Assembly: GCA_964610765.1 (NCBI GenBank)
Contig: CAZSWS010000072.1
Span: 1 to 13,407, forward strand
DNA from: CAZSWS01 sp964610765
GTDB lineage: Bacteria > Bacteroidota > Bacteroidia > Bacteroidales > Tannerellaceae
DNA length: 13,407 nt
Direction: 5' to 3'
The notes under the pieces were generated by a model. It was given only the letters and a program-made list of their open reading frames with translations, was not told where the DNA came from and made no database searches. Below, piece after piece: positions 1 to 7,219 of this stretch. The position numbers and the translations under genes are program-made. Each line of letters starts with the position of its first letter. Positions within the stretch are counted from its first letter, which is position 1.

Positions 1-30
1 AAGAGCTTTCAACGAACGTCATAAGCTCTT
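1..30. repeat. Short inverted repeat at the left edge
   Basis: AAGAGCTT at 1-8 is matched by its exact reverse complement AAGCTCTT at 23-30, leaving a 14-base loop. It could be the end of a terminator for a gene to the left or an operator half-site pair. No T-run follows, so a terminator call is not supported. The rest of 31-183 is AT-rich and shows no convincing gene. Confidence 0.3.
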
Positions 31-183
31 CTAACAGCCGTTAAAAGCTCAGTTCAACTCGATGAAAAAAATAAAACCCCCTAATAAAGTGATTAAACCA
101 TCCTACTCTTCCTACCAAATGGGTTATAATAAAATAGCCAAGTAGTGAGAAATTTAATTATCAAGAAGTTGAATAAGCCACAC

Positions 184-216
184 TTTTCATTAAGTTTGTA
201 GTGAGCACTATATTTG
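184..216 (+). promoter_or_regulatory. Bacteroides-type promoter for the GH127 pair
   Basis: TATATTTG at 209-216 is an exact match to the Bacteroidales -7 element TAnnTTTG. TTTT at 184-187 lies 21 bases upstream where the -33 TTTG element is expected and matches three of four bases. Transcription would start near 222, giving a leader of about 24 bases before the ATG at 246. The consensus is established knowledge; its use here is inferred. Confidence 0.6.
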
Positions 217-245
217 AAAAACAATAACCAGTAAAAAACCACCTC

Positions 246-2096
246 ATGAATCGCACTATCAAATTACTCGTTTCCACTATTCTTGTCGTATCATTCTGTT
301 TAACAGCTTGTTCTAAAAGTACGCAGAAGAGCATGCGTGTTGTTGAGCCGGTTCACTTTTCCACCGTAAAAATCAACGACAGCTTCTGGAGTCCAATTCT
401 AAAAACACATGCTTCAGCTACACTTTCGGCATGTATCGACCAAATAGAAAATAAAACCGGACGTATTCAGAATTACCGAAATGCCGCGAACAATGTAAAT
501 GAACATCAAGGAATATTCTTTGATGACTCAGACGTATATAAAGCAATGGAAGGCATGGCCTATTCATTAATAAACAATCCGGACCCGGCTATTGAAGCCA
601 AACTGGACGAATGGATTGACTTGATTGCAGCGGCACAAGAACCGGATGGCTATTTGAACACCTTTTATTCAATCACCGGATTAGACAACCGGTGGACTGA
701 TATGGACAAGCATGAAATGTACTGTGCCGGACATATGCTGGAAGCCGCTATTGCTTATTATCATGCAACAGGGAAAGACAAATTTCTCGAAGTCAGCAAA
801 AAGATGGTAGAACACATGATGTCAGTTTTTGGTCCGGAAAAGCGCCACTGGATACCCGGACATCAAGAAATCGAGCTAGCGCTAGTCAAACTATATGATT
901 TAACAAAGGACGAACGATATTTAAATTTCGCCCATTGGCTACTGGAAGAGAGAGGATATGGACGCGGCATCAGAGAAGGGAAACCCTGGAATGCGGCTTA
1001 TTATCAAGATAACATTCCGGTAAAAGATCTTTCTGAGGTATCCGGTCATGCCGTAAGATGTATGTACATGTACTGTGGCATGGCAGATGTAGCTGCTTTA
1101 AAAAATGACACCGCGTATGTAAATGCATTGAACAGGATATGGGATAACCTGATACATAAAAGAATGTATATCACCGGTGGCATCGGTTCGTCCAGACACA
1201 ATGAAGGTTTTACGGAAGATTATGACCTCCCGAACAAAGAAGCTTACTGTGAAACGTGTGCTTCAGTAGGTATGGTTTTCTGGAATCACCGAATGAACGA
1301 ACTGAGTGGTGATGCGAAATATATCAATATACTTGAAAAGGCTTTATATAACGGTGTATTATCGGGTGTTTCCCTTTCTGGAGATCGATTTTTCTACGTC
1401 AACCCTCTTGAATCAGATGGTGGACACCACCGACAGGCTTGGTATGGATGCGCTTGCTGCCCCAGTCAAGTATCTCGTTTTATCCCTTCGATAGGAAGCT
1501 ATATTTATGGGAAGTCAGATGATGCCGTTTGGGTCAATCTCTTTATTTCTTCCGAAACGGATATTCAATTAAAGAAAAACAAAGTTCAAGTCAAACAAAC
1601 GACTGAATATCCATGGGATGGGAAAGTAACCATCAAGATTAATCCTAAAAAAGAGGGTGTCTTCGAGGTCAAAGTGCGCAAACCAAACTGGACCAATGAC
1701 TATACCGTCCAGGTTAATGGCACAGAAACCACAATAAATGCAGGCGAAGACGGTTACCTGACTTTTAAGCAAGCATGGGGTTCAGACAATACGATAGAAC
1801 TAGCTTGGGCTATGGATATAAAACAAGAGCAAGCACACCCGAAAGTAAAGGAAAACGCAGGTAAAAGAGCCATACAACGCGGTCCTGTTATTTATTGCAT
1901 GGAGGAGATTGACAATCCGGACTATCACGAAGCAGCTATCCATAGTAATGACTCATTCAGCGGAGCATTCAACAGGGAGCTATTAAATGGCGTTTACACC
2001 ATTCAGTCTGACCATAACCTATCACTTATCCCCTATTATAGTTGGGACAATCGAGATGCCGGAAAAATGAAAGTATGGATTGATTTTAAAGAATAA
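246..2096 (+). CDS. GH127 beta-L-arabinofuranosidase, lipoprotein
   Basis: Exported glycosidase of 616 residues, GH127 (DUF1680) family. Known members release terminal beta-linked L-arabinofuranose; one is reported to act on aceric acid in rhamnogalacturonan II, so the sugar here is not certain. Residues 1-22 form a lipoprotein signal with lipobox LTAC and Cys22 as the lipid anchor. The next residues (SKSTQK) lack an acidic surface-export tag, so the periplasmic face is likely. An alpha-barrel catalytic domain spans about 35-425, with beta-sandwich domains following to the C-terminus. The active site is complete by alignment from memory with Bifidobacterium HypBA1: Glu320 as acid/base, Glu336 and Cys338 (ETCAS) as zinc ligands, and Cys404-Cys405 (GCACCPS), with Cys404 as the proposed nucleophile. 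His156, His206 and His268 fit the other conserved pocket histidines. The stop codon lies 2 bp before the next gene, so the two are almost surely cotranscribed. The family call is firm; the substrate is inferred. Confidence 0.92.
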   Translation: MNRTIKLLVSTILVVSFCLTACSKSTQKSMRVVEPVHFSTVKINDSFWSPILKTHASATLSACIDQIENKTGRIQNYRNAANNVNEHQGIFFDDSDVYKAMEGMAYSLINNPDPAIEAKLDEWIDLIAAAQEPDGYLNTFYSITGLDNRWTDMDKHEMYCAGHMLEAAIAYYHATGKDKFLEVSKKMVEHMMSVFGPEKRHWIPGHQEIELALVKLYDLTKDERYLNFAHWLLEERGYGRGIREGKPWNAAYYQDNIPVKDLSEVSGHAVRCMYMYCGMADVAALKNDTAYVNALNRIWDNLIHKRMYITGGIGSSRHNEGFTEDYDLPNKEAYCETCASVGMVFWNHRMNELSGDAKYINILEKALYNGVLSGVSLSGDRFFYVNPLESDGGHHRQAWYGCACCPSQVSRFIPSIGSYIYGKSDDAVWVNLFISSETDIQLKKNKVQVKQTTEYPWDGKVTIKINPKKEGVFEVKVRKPNWTNDYTVQVNGTETTINAGEDGYLTFKQAWGSDNTIELAWAMDIKQEQAHPKVKENAGKRAIQRGPVIYCMEEIDNPDYHEAAIHSNDSFSGAFNRELLNGVYTIQSDHNLSLIPYYSWDNRDAGKMKVWIDFKE

Positions 2097-2098
2097 AA

Positions 2099-4156
2099 AT
2101 GAAAAAGACACACTATTTAGGATGGTTAATAATCTGTCTGACCGGGCTGCATTCATTCAACCTGTCTGCACAAAGTTTAAACAATACGCACAATGTGAAT
2201 TACACAAACAACCGTAGTCCACTAATCAACAAACCATATATAGAATTGCCCTTGGGAACAATACAACCCAAAGGGTGGCTAAAGGAACAGCTAGAGCGTA
2301 TGGCGACAGGAATGACCGGACATATGGACGAGCTATATGAACCGGTTATGGGGCAACGAAACGGCTGGCTAGGAGGAGATGGCGACGTATGGGAAAGAGG
2401 TCCTTATTGGATTGACGGTTTGCTACCCTTAGCCTATCTATTGAATGATAAAGCATTGAAAGAAAAAGTACAACCATGGATTGAATGGGCTATAGCCTCG
2501 CAAAAAGAGAATGGCTACTTTGGACCTGACACAGATAGAGAATATGAGGTCGGTTTGCAGCGAAACAATTCACACGACTGGTGGCCTAAAATGGTTATGC
2601 TTAAAGTTCTTCAGCAACATTATTCAGCAACAGGCGATGAACGGGTTATTAAATTAATGCAAAACTATTTCAAATATCAACTGAAAGAACTTCCCAAAAC
2701 ACCTCTGGGGCATTGGACATTTTGGGGCGAGCAAAGAGGAGGAGACAACTTGCTCATGGTTTACTGGTTATACAACATCACCGGAGATGAATTCTTACTA
2801 CAGTTAGGCGACTTAATTCATCAACAAACCGTAGACTGGACACATATATTTAGCAATGACAACCACTTATATAGACAGTACAGCTTACATTGTGTAAACC
2901 TGGCACATGCTTTCAAAGAGCCAATAGTATATTATCAGCGTAGCGGCGACAACAAACATATAGAGGCCACACACAAGGCTAAAAAGACCATCAGACACAC
3001 CATCGGTTTACCTACCGGCTTGTGGGGAGGAGATGAATTGCTGCGTTTTGGCAATCCTATTAGCGGATCGGAGCTATGTACAGCTACCGAAATGATGTAC
3101 TCGCTTGAGAATATGACCGAAATAACAGGCGACATGCAATGGGTAGACCACTTAGAGCGTATTGCCTATAACGTATTACCTACACAGATTACAGATGATT
3201 TTGGCAGCAGGCAATACTATCAACAACTTAATCAAATAGCTGTCACCAACGAAACACGACCATTTTCTACACCACACGAAGGAACAGACAACTTATTCGG
3301 CTTGCTGACCGGCTATCCATGCTGTACATCAAATCTACATCAAGGATGGCCCAAGTTCGCCCAACATTTATGGTATGCTACAGCTGATAATGGTTTGGCG
3401 GCTCTGGCTTTTGCTCCCTCAGAAGTAATGGCTAAAGTAGCCAATGGCGTAGAGGTACGAGTAACAGAAGAAACCTCCTACCCTTTTGATGAAACTGTTA
3501 CTTTCCGCTTTTCATATTTAGACAAGAAAAAAGTTAAGGAGGCTTTTTTTCCATTCCATGTACGAAAGCCATCTTGGTCAAAAGAACCTGTTATTCTCAT
3601 CAATGGAAAAGAAGTGGATAAAGGACTGTATATTTCCGATAATACAATCGTTATTCATAGAGATTGGAAAGAAAATGACATACTTAGTGTGACCTTTCCA
3701 ACCGATGTAAAAGTCAGCCGATGGTTTGGAAGTTCGGCCGTAGTAGAAAGAGGTCCACTACTCTATGCCTTAAAACTCAATGAACAATGGAGAAAAAAGA
3801 GTTTCACGACTGAACGTGAGAGAAAAGCGTATGGAGATTGGTATTTTGAAGTAACGACTGATTCTCCTTGGAACTATTCACTTAAAGACGAACATATTCA
3901 TAACACAGACAAATTCTTTGTTGTCGAAAAGGAACGTAACCTTCAAGCATACCCTTGGAGCATAGAGAACAGCCCAATTCGCATCAAAGCTAAAGGACGT
4001 ATTCTTCCTCGCTGGCATGAGGTGAATGGCTCTACGAGTGAAGTTGCCTACTACGTTCAGCACCATGACCCTCCTGAACCAACTGAAATAGAAATAGAAC
4101 TGATTCCTTACGGATGTACCACCTTGCGGATTACAGCTTTTCCGGTAAGACATTAA
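2099..4156 (+). CDS. Secreted GH127-clan (DUF1680) glycosidase
   Basis: Putative glycosidase of 685 residues, a distant relative of the preceding gene. Residues 1-24 form a type I signal peptide ending LSA before Gln25, so the protein is periplasmic or secreted and not lipidated. The mature N-terminus carries the segment PLGTIQPKGWLKEQL (51-65), typical of one DUF1680 subgroup. An alpha-barrel spans about 45-430 and beta-rich domains follow. The zinc/thiol centre is recognisable: Glu325 and Cys327 in SELCTATE, and Cys408-Cys409 in GYPCCTSN. The general acid is less clear. Glu313 is the nearest candidate but sits 12 residues before the first zinc Glu instead of 16, in a different local motif (GGDELL). 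Activity on a beta-L-arabinofuranoside is therefore probable by clan but unproven, and the linkage or sugar may differ from its partner's. It follows the first gene by 2 bp. No clear terminator separates it from panC, 91 bp downstream. Confidence 0.85.
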   Translation: MKKTHYLGWLIICLTGLHSFNLSAQSLNNTHNVNYTNNRSPLINKPYIELPLGTIQPKGWLKEQLERMATGMTGHMDELYEPVMGQRNGWLGGDGDVWERGPYWIDGLLPLAYLLNDKALKEKVQPWIEWAIASQKENGYFGPDTDREYEVGLQRNNSHDWWPKMVMLKVLQQHYSATGDERVIKLMQNYFKYQLKELPKTPLGHWTFWGEQRGGDNLLMVYWLYNITGDEFLLQLGDLIHQQTVDWTHIFSNDNHLYRQYSLHCVNLAHAFKEPIVYYQRSGDNKHIEATHKAKKTIRHTIGLPTGLWGGDELLRFGNPISGSELCTATEMMYSLENMTEITGDMQWVDHLERIAYNVLPTQITDDFGSRQYYQQLNQIAVTNETRPFSTPHEGTDNLFGLLTGYPCCTSNLHQGWPKFAQHLWYATADNGLAALAFAPSEVMAKVANGVEVRVTEETSYPFDETVTFRFSYLDKKKVKEAFFPFHVRKPSWSKEPVILINGKEVDKGLYISDNTIVIHRDWKENDILSVTFPTDVKVSRWFGSSAVVERGPLLYALKLNEQWRKKSFTTERERKAYGDWYFEVTTDSPWNYSLKDEHIHNTDKFFVVEKERNLQAYPWSIENSPIRIKAKGRILPRWHEVNGSTSEVAYYVQHHDPPEPTEIEIELIPYGCTTLRITAFPVRH

Positions 4157-4190
4157 GAATGATGAAAAAGAAAAGTTAAAGACTATAGTA

Positions 4191-4222
4191 TTTTTATATA
4201 CCGCATTTTTTTCGTTGTTTTG
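4191..4222 (+). promoter_or_regulatory. Probable promoter for panC-panD
   Basis: TTGTTTTG at 4215-4222 matches the -7 element TAnnTTTG at all fixed positions except the A. A T-run at 4191-4195 sits 19 bases upstream in the -33 position. Transcription would start near 4229. This placement argues against an upstream TTG start at 4215 for panC and supports the ATG at 4248. Confidence 0.4.
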
Positions 4223-4247
4223 TAGCCTTAAATTAAAGGTCATAGTT

Positions 4248-5099
4248 ATGATAATAGCTACAACAATTGCAGAATTAGATCAATTGCTTGATGGAGTAAA
4301 AGTATCCGGTAAAAAAACAGGTTTTGTCCCTACTATGGGTGCTTTACATAATGGTCATCTGAGCTTGGTCGAAAAGTCTGTAGCTGACAATGACATAACA
4401 GTTGTCAGTATTTTTGTTAATCCCACGCAGTTTAATGATAAAAAAGACTTAGCAACCTATCCCCGAACATTAGAAGAGGATTGTGCGCTACTCGAAAAAG
4501 CCGGCTGCGATATTGTATTTAGTCCTTCTGTAGAAGAGATTTATCCTGAGCCGGACACACGGGTTTTCGACTTTGGATATATTGCGGAGATAATGGAAGG
4601 AGCTTATCGCCCGGGACACTTCAATGGCGTAGCACAGGTTGTGAGCAAACTATTCTATATTGTCAAGCCTGAGAATGCTTACTTCGGAGAAAAAGACTTC
4701 CAACAAATTGCCATCATTCGTGAAATGGTTAAACAGCTCGAAATGCCTGTTCGTATTATTTCTTGCCCCATATATCGTGAAAGTGATGGCCTGGCTTTGA
4801 GCAGCAGAAATGTTCGCCTTACACCTGAAGGCAGGCAAATTGCTCCTAAGATTTATGCTTATTTGAAGGAAAGTAGTAATTTTGCACCTGAGAAAACCGT
4901 TCAGGAAGTTACAGCATACGTCATCAACCATATTAACGCCATTCCAGGATTAGAAGTTGAGTACTTCACAATTGTTGATGCTGAGACACTCAAGCCCGTC
5001 AATGACTGGGAAGAAACAAGAATGGCCGTAGGCTGCATCACTGTTTATTGTGGTGATGTCAGACTTATTGACAACATCCGCTATCTGATAGGTGATTGA
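4248..5099 (+). CDS. panC: Pantothenate synthetase (pantoate-beta-alanine ligase)
   Basis: Cytoplasmic enzyme joining pantoate and beta-alanine with ATP to make pantothenate (vitamin B5), the precursor of coenzyme A. The product is 283 residues, the same length as the E. coli enzyme. Signature segments occur in order: VPTMGALHNGH (27-37), containing the HIGH-like ATP-binding motif HNGH at 34-37; VSIFVNPTQF (53-62); GHFNGV (123-128), for pantoate and beta-alanine binding; FGEKDFQQ (146-153); and the KMSKS-like segment LSSRN (184-188). The ATG at 4248 was chosen over an in-frame TTG 33 bases upstream because it gives the family N-terminus and lies downstream of the likely transcription start. 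panD follows after 24 bp, so the two form an operon that makes beta-alanine and uses it. panB is not in the window. Confidence 0.97.
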   Translation: MIIATTIAELDQLLDGVKVSGKKTGFVPTMGALHNGHLSLVEKSVADNDITVVSIFVNPTQFNDKKDLATYPRTLEEDCALLEKAGCDIVFSPSVEEIYPEPDTRVFDFGYIAEIMEGAYRPGHFNGVAQVVSKLFYIVKPENAYFGEKDFQQIAIIREMVKQLEMPVRIISCPIYRESDGLALSSRNVRLTPEGRQIAPKIYAYLKESSNFAPEKTVQEVTAYVINHINAIPGLEVEYFTIVDAETLKPVNDWEETRMAVGCITVYCGDVRLIDNIRYLIGD

Positions 5100-5123
5100 T
5101 CATATATATGAAAGTTACAAAAC

Positions 5124-5477
5124 ATGCTTATAGAAGTAGTTAAATCAAAGATTCACCGAGTTACAGTTACAGAAGCCAACCTCAATTATATTGGCAGCAT
5201 CACAATTGATGAAGAACTTATGGATGCAGCCAACATTATAGCTAATGAGAAAGTCTCCATTGTCAATAATAATAATGGAGAACGATTCGAAACCTATGTT
5301 ATAAAAGGAGAGCGTGGTTCAGGTGTCATTTGCCTCAACGGAGGCGCTGCCAGAAAGGTTCAACCAGGCGATATCATCATCATCATGTCATACGCTTTGA
5401 TGGATTTCGAGGAAGCCAAGCAATTCAAGCCTTGGGTTATATTCCCCGATACCTCAACAAATCAATTGGTGAAATAA
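5124..5477 (+). CDS. panD: Aspartate 1-decarboxylase proenzyme
   Basis: Pyruvoyl-dependent enzyme that decarboxylates L-aspartate to beta-alanine, the second substrate of PanC. It is made as a 117-residue proenzyme and self-cleaves between Gly24 and Ser25 (YIGSIT), turning Ser25 into the pyruvoyl group of the alpha chain. Lys9, Arg54 and Tyr58 (ERFETY), the substrate-binding and catalytic residues known from E. coli, are at the same positions. The double-psi beta-barrel end shows as GERGSG, LNGGAAR and QPGDIIIIMSY. The ATG at 5124 gives the standard N-terminus; the ATG at 5108 is out of frame. No promoter is visible in the 24 bp before it, so it should be translated from the panC transcript. 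Confidence 0.97.
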   Translation: MLIEVVKSKIHRVTVTEANLNYIGSITIDEELMDAANIIANEKVSIVNNNNGERFETYVIKGERGSGVICLNGGAARKVQPGDIIIIMSYALMDFEEAKQFKPWVIFPDTSTNQLVK

Positions 5478-5554
5478 AGTACGTTATTGCCAATAAAGAT
5501 TTTCGGTCTTAGATTGTCTTAACACTAGACATCACAGTCCTTTACCCCCATTGT

Positions 5555-6877
5555 ATGTATTCAAACAGAGAAATTTGGCGAGTCAGCTACCCCATATTCC
5601 TAAGTCTCCTAGCACAAAACATCATCAATGTAACCAATACGGCTTTTCTAGGACGTGTTGGCGAAGTTGAACTAGGAGCTTCTGCCATAGGTGGGCTGTT
5701 CTATATATGTCTTTTCACTGTTGCTTTTGGGTTTAGTGTAGGTTCACAAATTGTAATAGCCCGAAGAAACGGAGAGAAAAGATACGATCAGATTGGACCG
5801 ATTGTTAACCAAGGTGTCGTATTCTTGCTGGTTTTGGCTGCTTGTATGTTTGCTATTTATCAGCTTGGTGGTCACTCAGCAATTCGGCTAATGATATCTT
5901 CCGACCAAATCATTCAAGCAACCACCGAGTTTCTGGATATACGCATCTACGGCTTCTTCTTTTCATTTCTTTCGGTCATATTCCGTGCATTCTATGTAGG
6001 TATTACCCGCACAAAAGTATTAACAGCCAATGCCATCGTTATGGCTCTTGTGCATGTTGTATTAGACTACACACTCATATTCGGCAACTTCGGCTTCTCG
6101 GCAATGGGTCTGAAGGGAGCTGCCTATTCATCGGTCATCGCAGAAGCCATATCCATTCTTTTCTTTGTTGTATTCACGCTGAAAGCAGTCAATCTAAAGA
6201 AGTATGCAATGCATAAACTACATGCTATTGACTTCAAACTGCTAAAACGTGTATTAGGCATCTCTGTATTCACCATGTTTCAGTATTTCATTTCGATGGG
6301 CACCTATGTGCTTTTCTTTATCATTGTTGAGCACTTAGGACAACGAGAGCTGGCTGTAGCCAATATTGTGAGAAGTATTTACATCGTTCTTTACATACCT
6401 ATCAGTGCCTTATCTACTACAACCAACTCATTTGTGAGCAACACCCTGGGTGCCGGATATACTGAGCGGGTGATGCCCCTCATTCGAAAAATCAGTCGCC
6501 TCAACCTGCTTATTATGACTGTCGCATCATTGCTTATCTGCTTAATGCCACGTTTGGTATTATCTATTTACACCAACGACCCTAATTTAATTAATGAAGG
6601 GGTAGACTCGGTTTATGTTATTGCAGGAGCTATGCTGCTCCATGCTCTATCAAACATTTACTTCAGTGGTATTTCCGGAACGGGAAACACACGGTCGGCA
6701 CTAGCCTTAGAATTGGTTGTTTTAGTTTGCTACACGGCATATATCTATGTTGTAGGAATTGTTTTAAAACTATCTGTAGCCAGTTGTTTCACTTCCGAAC
6801 TGGTCTATTCCGGGCTGTTACTTATACTGAGTGTTATATATCTCAAAAAGGCTTCCTGGCAAAAAAAACAGTTCTAG
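5555..6877 (+). CDS. MATE-family efflux transporter
   Basis: Inner-membrane antiporter of 440 residues with about twelve hydrophobic segments arranged as two six-helix halves, the usual size for the MATE (NorM/DinF) family. The family exports drugs, dyes or metabolites in exchange for Na+ or H+. Visible family features are the first helix ending in NTAFLGRVGEVELGAS (residues 28-43) and the helix 5-6 region LDYTLIFGNFG followed by GLKGAAYSSVIAE (about 170-197). There is no signal peptide and no extra domain. The start at 5555 is the first ATG of the frame and begins directly at the helix 1 amphipathic lead-in. The gap from panD is 77 bp with no clear TAnnTTTG element or terminator, so read-through from panCD is possible. 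The substrate cannot be told from sequence. Confidence 0.9.
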   Translation: MYSNREIWRVSYPIFLSLLAQNIINVTNTAFLGRVGEVELGASAIGGLFYICLFTVAFGFSVGSQIVIARRNGEKRYDQIGPIVNQGVVFLLVLAACMFAIYQLGGHSAIRLMISSDQIIQATTEFLDIRIYGFFFSFLSVIFRAFYVGITRTKVLTANAIVMALVHVVLDYTLIFGNFGFSAMGLKGAAYSSVIAEAISILFFVVFTLKAVNLKKYAMHKLHAIDFKLLKRVLGISVFTMFQYFISMGTYVLFFIIVEHLGQRELAVANIVRSIYIVLYIPISALSTTTNSFVSNTLGAGYTERVMPLIRKISRLNLLIMTVASLLICLMPRLVLSIYTNDPNLINEGVDSVYVIAGAMLLHALSNIYFSGISGTGNTRSALALELVVLVCYTAYIYVVGIVLKLSVASCFTSELVYSGLLLILSVIYLKKASWQKKQF

Positions 6878-6883
6878 TTGGCA

Positions 6884-6913
6884 TTTGTTTATCACAAATT
6901 ATTTATACCTTTG
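6884..6913 (+). promoter_or_regulatory. Promoter of tRNA-Pro
   Basis: TACCTTTG at 6906-6913 is an exact match to TAnnTTTG. TTTG at 6884-6887 is an exact -33 element 18 bases upstream, one base shorter than the usual range. The motif ends 11 bases before the tRNA 5' end. The -33 element begins just 6 bases after the MATE stop codon. Confidence 0.75.
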
Positions 6914-6924
6914 CAGCCACCAAT

Positions 6925-6997
6925 CGGGATGTAGCACAGTTGGTAGCGCGCCACGTTCGGGACGTGGAGGTCGGACGTTCGAGTCGTCTCATCCCGA
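6925..6997 (+). tRNA. tRNA-Pro (anticodon CGG)
   Basis: The cloverleaf can be folded by eye. The acceptor stem is CGGGATG (6925-6931) with CATCCCG (6990-6996), followed by discriminator A6997. The D arm is GCAC/GCGC with loop AGTTGGTA. The anticodon stem is CCACG/CGTGG with loop TTCGGGA, giving anticodon CGG, which reads CCG proline codons. The variable loop is AGGTC. The T arm is GGACG/CGTCT with loop TTCGAGT. The 3' CCA is not encoded (the next bases are CTG), so CCA must be added by the nucleotidyltransferase. The D stem carries one A-C mismatch (A12-C23) and the T stem one G-T wobble. Confidence 0.95.
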
Positions 6998-7045
6998 CTG
7001 ATTATTGCAACAAATTGCCTGTCATAAATTTAGAATACGCCACCG

Positions 7046-7067
7046 ATCCCGACCGGGACGTAGACAG
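7046..7067 (+). repeat. Possible decayed tRNA-Pro duplicate
   Basis: ATCCCGAC at 7046-7053 repeats the 3' end of the tRNA-Pro (6991-6998) exactly. It is followed directly by CGGGACGTAGACAG (7054-7067), which resembles the tRNA 5' end CGGGATGTAGCACAG with one substitution and one missing base. The arrangement, a 3' end then a 5' end, is what a deletion within a tandem tRNA array would leave. The match is short and could be chance. Confidence 0.3.
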
Positions 7068-7075
7068 ACAGCAAA

Positions 7076-7124
7076 AAAAAGAATCTGCCTTGCTTTTTAT
7101 ATGAAAGCAAGGCAGATTCTTTTT
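7076..7124. terminator. Bidirectional intrinsic terminator
   Basis: A perfect 21-bp inverted repeat: the left arm at 7076-7096 (core GAATCTGCCTTGCTTT) pairs with 7104-7124 around a 7-base loop TTATATG. The arms end in A- and T-runs, so a U-tract is made in both directions. On the plus strand it ends the tRNA and any MATE read-through. On the minus strand it backs up the terminator of the receptor gene. Confidence 0.9.
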
Positions 7125-7157
7125 GGTATTACCCTTCCACTAGTCAACACTTTTATT

Positions 7158-7194
7158 AAAAAAACAAAGGCGAATAGTTTTTACTATCCGCCTT
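7158..7194 (-). terminator. Terminator of the lipoprotein-receptor operon
   Basis: AAGGCG (7167-7172) and CGCCTT (7189-7194), continued by ATAGT/ACTAT, form a 12-position stem with one mismatch (A7173-C7188) and a 4-base loop. Read on the minus strand, the stem is followed by TG and seven T residues (7164-7158). It lies 26 bp beyond the receptor stop codon. Confidence 0.8.
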
Positions 7195-7219
7195 CTGTTT
7201 TATATCTGTAAATCTCTAC

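Noticed and set aside
62..145. 27-codon ORF starting MKKIKPPNKV upstream of the first glycosidase
   Set aside because: It has no ribosome-binding site or promoter of its own, no hydrophobic or other recognisable pattern, and such short frames are common in AT-rich leaders.
3878..4243. Long minus-strand frame overlapping the end of the second glycosidase
   Set aside because: It runs antisense to a well-supported gene, has no family-like features, and crosses the panC promoter region.
4215..4247. Upstream in-frame TTG start for panC
   Set aside because: It adds 11 residues absent from the family and coincides with the likely -7 promoter element, so it would not be within the transcript.
5369..5384. 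ATC tandem repeat in panD as a possible phase-variable microsatellite
   Set aside because: Four ATC codons encode the isoleucine run in the conserved GDIIIIM beta strand. The unit is a triplet, so slippage would not shift the frame, and the length is normal for the family.
6727..7211. Frames running through the MATE end, tRNA and terminator
   Set aside because: They cross a tRNA gene and a perfect terminator hairpin and have no protein-like composition.
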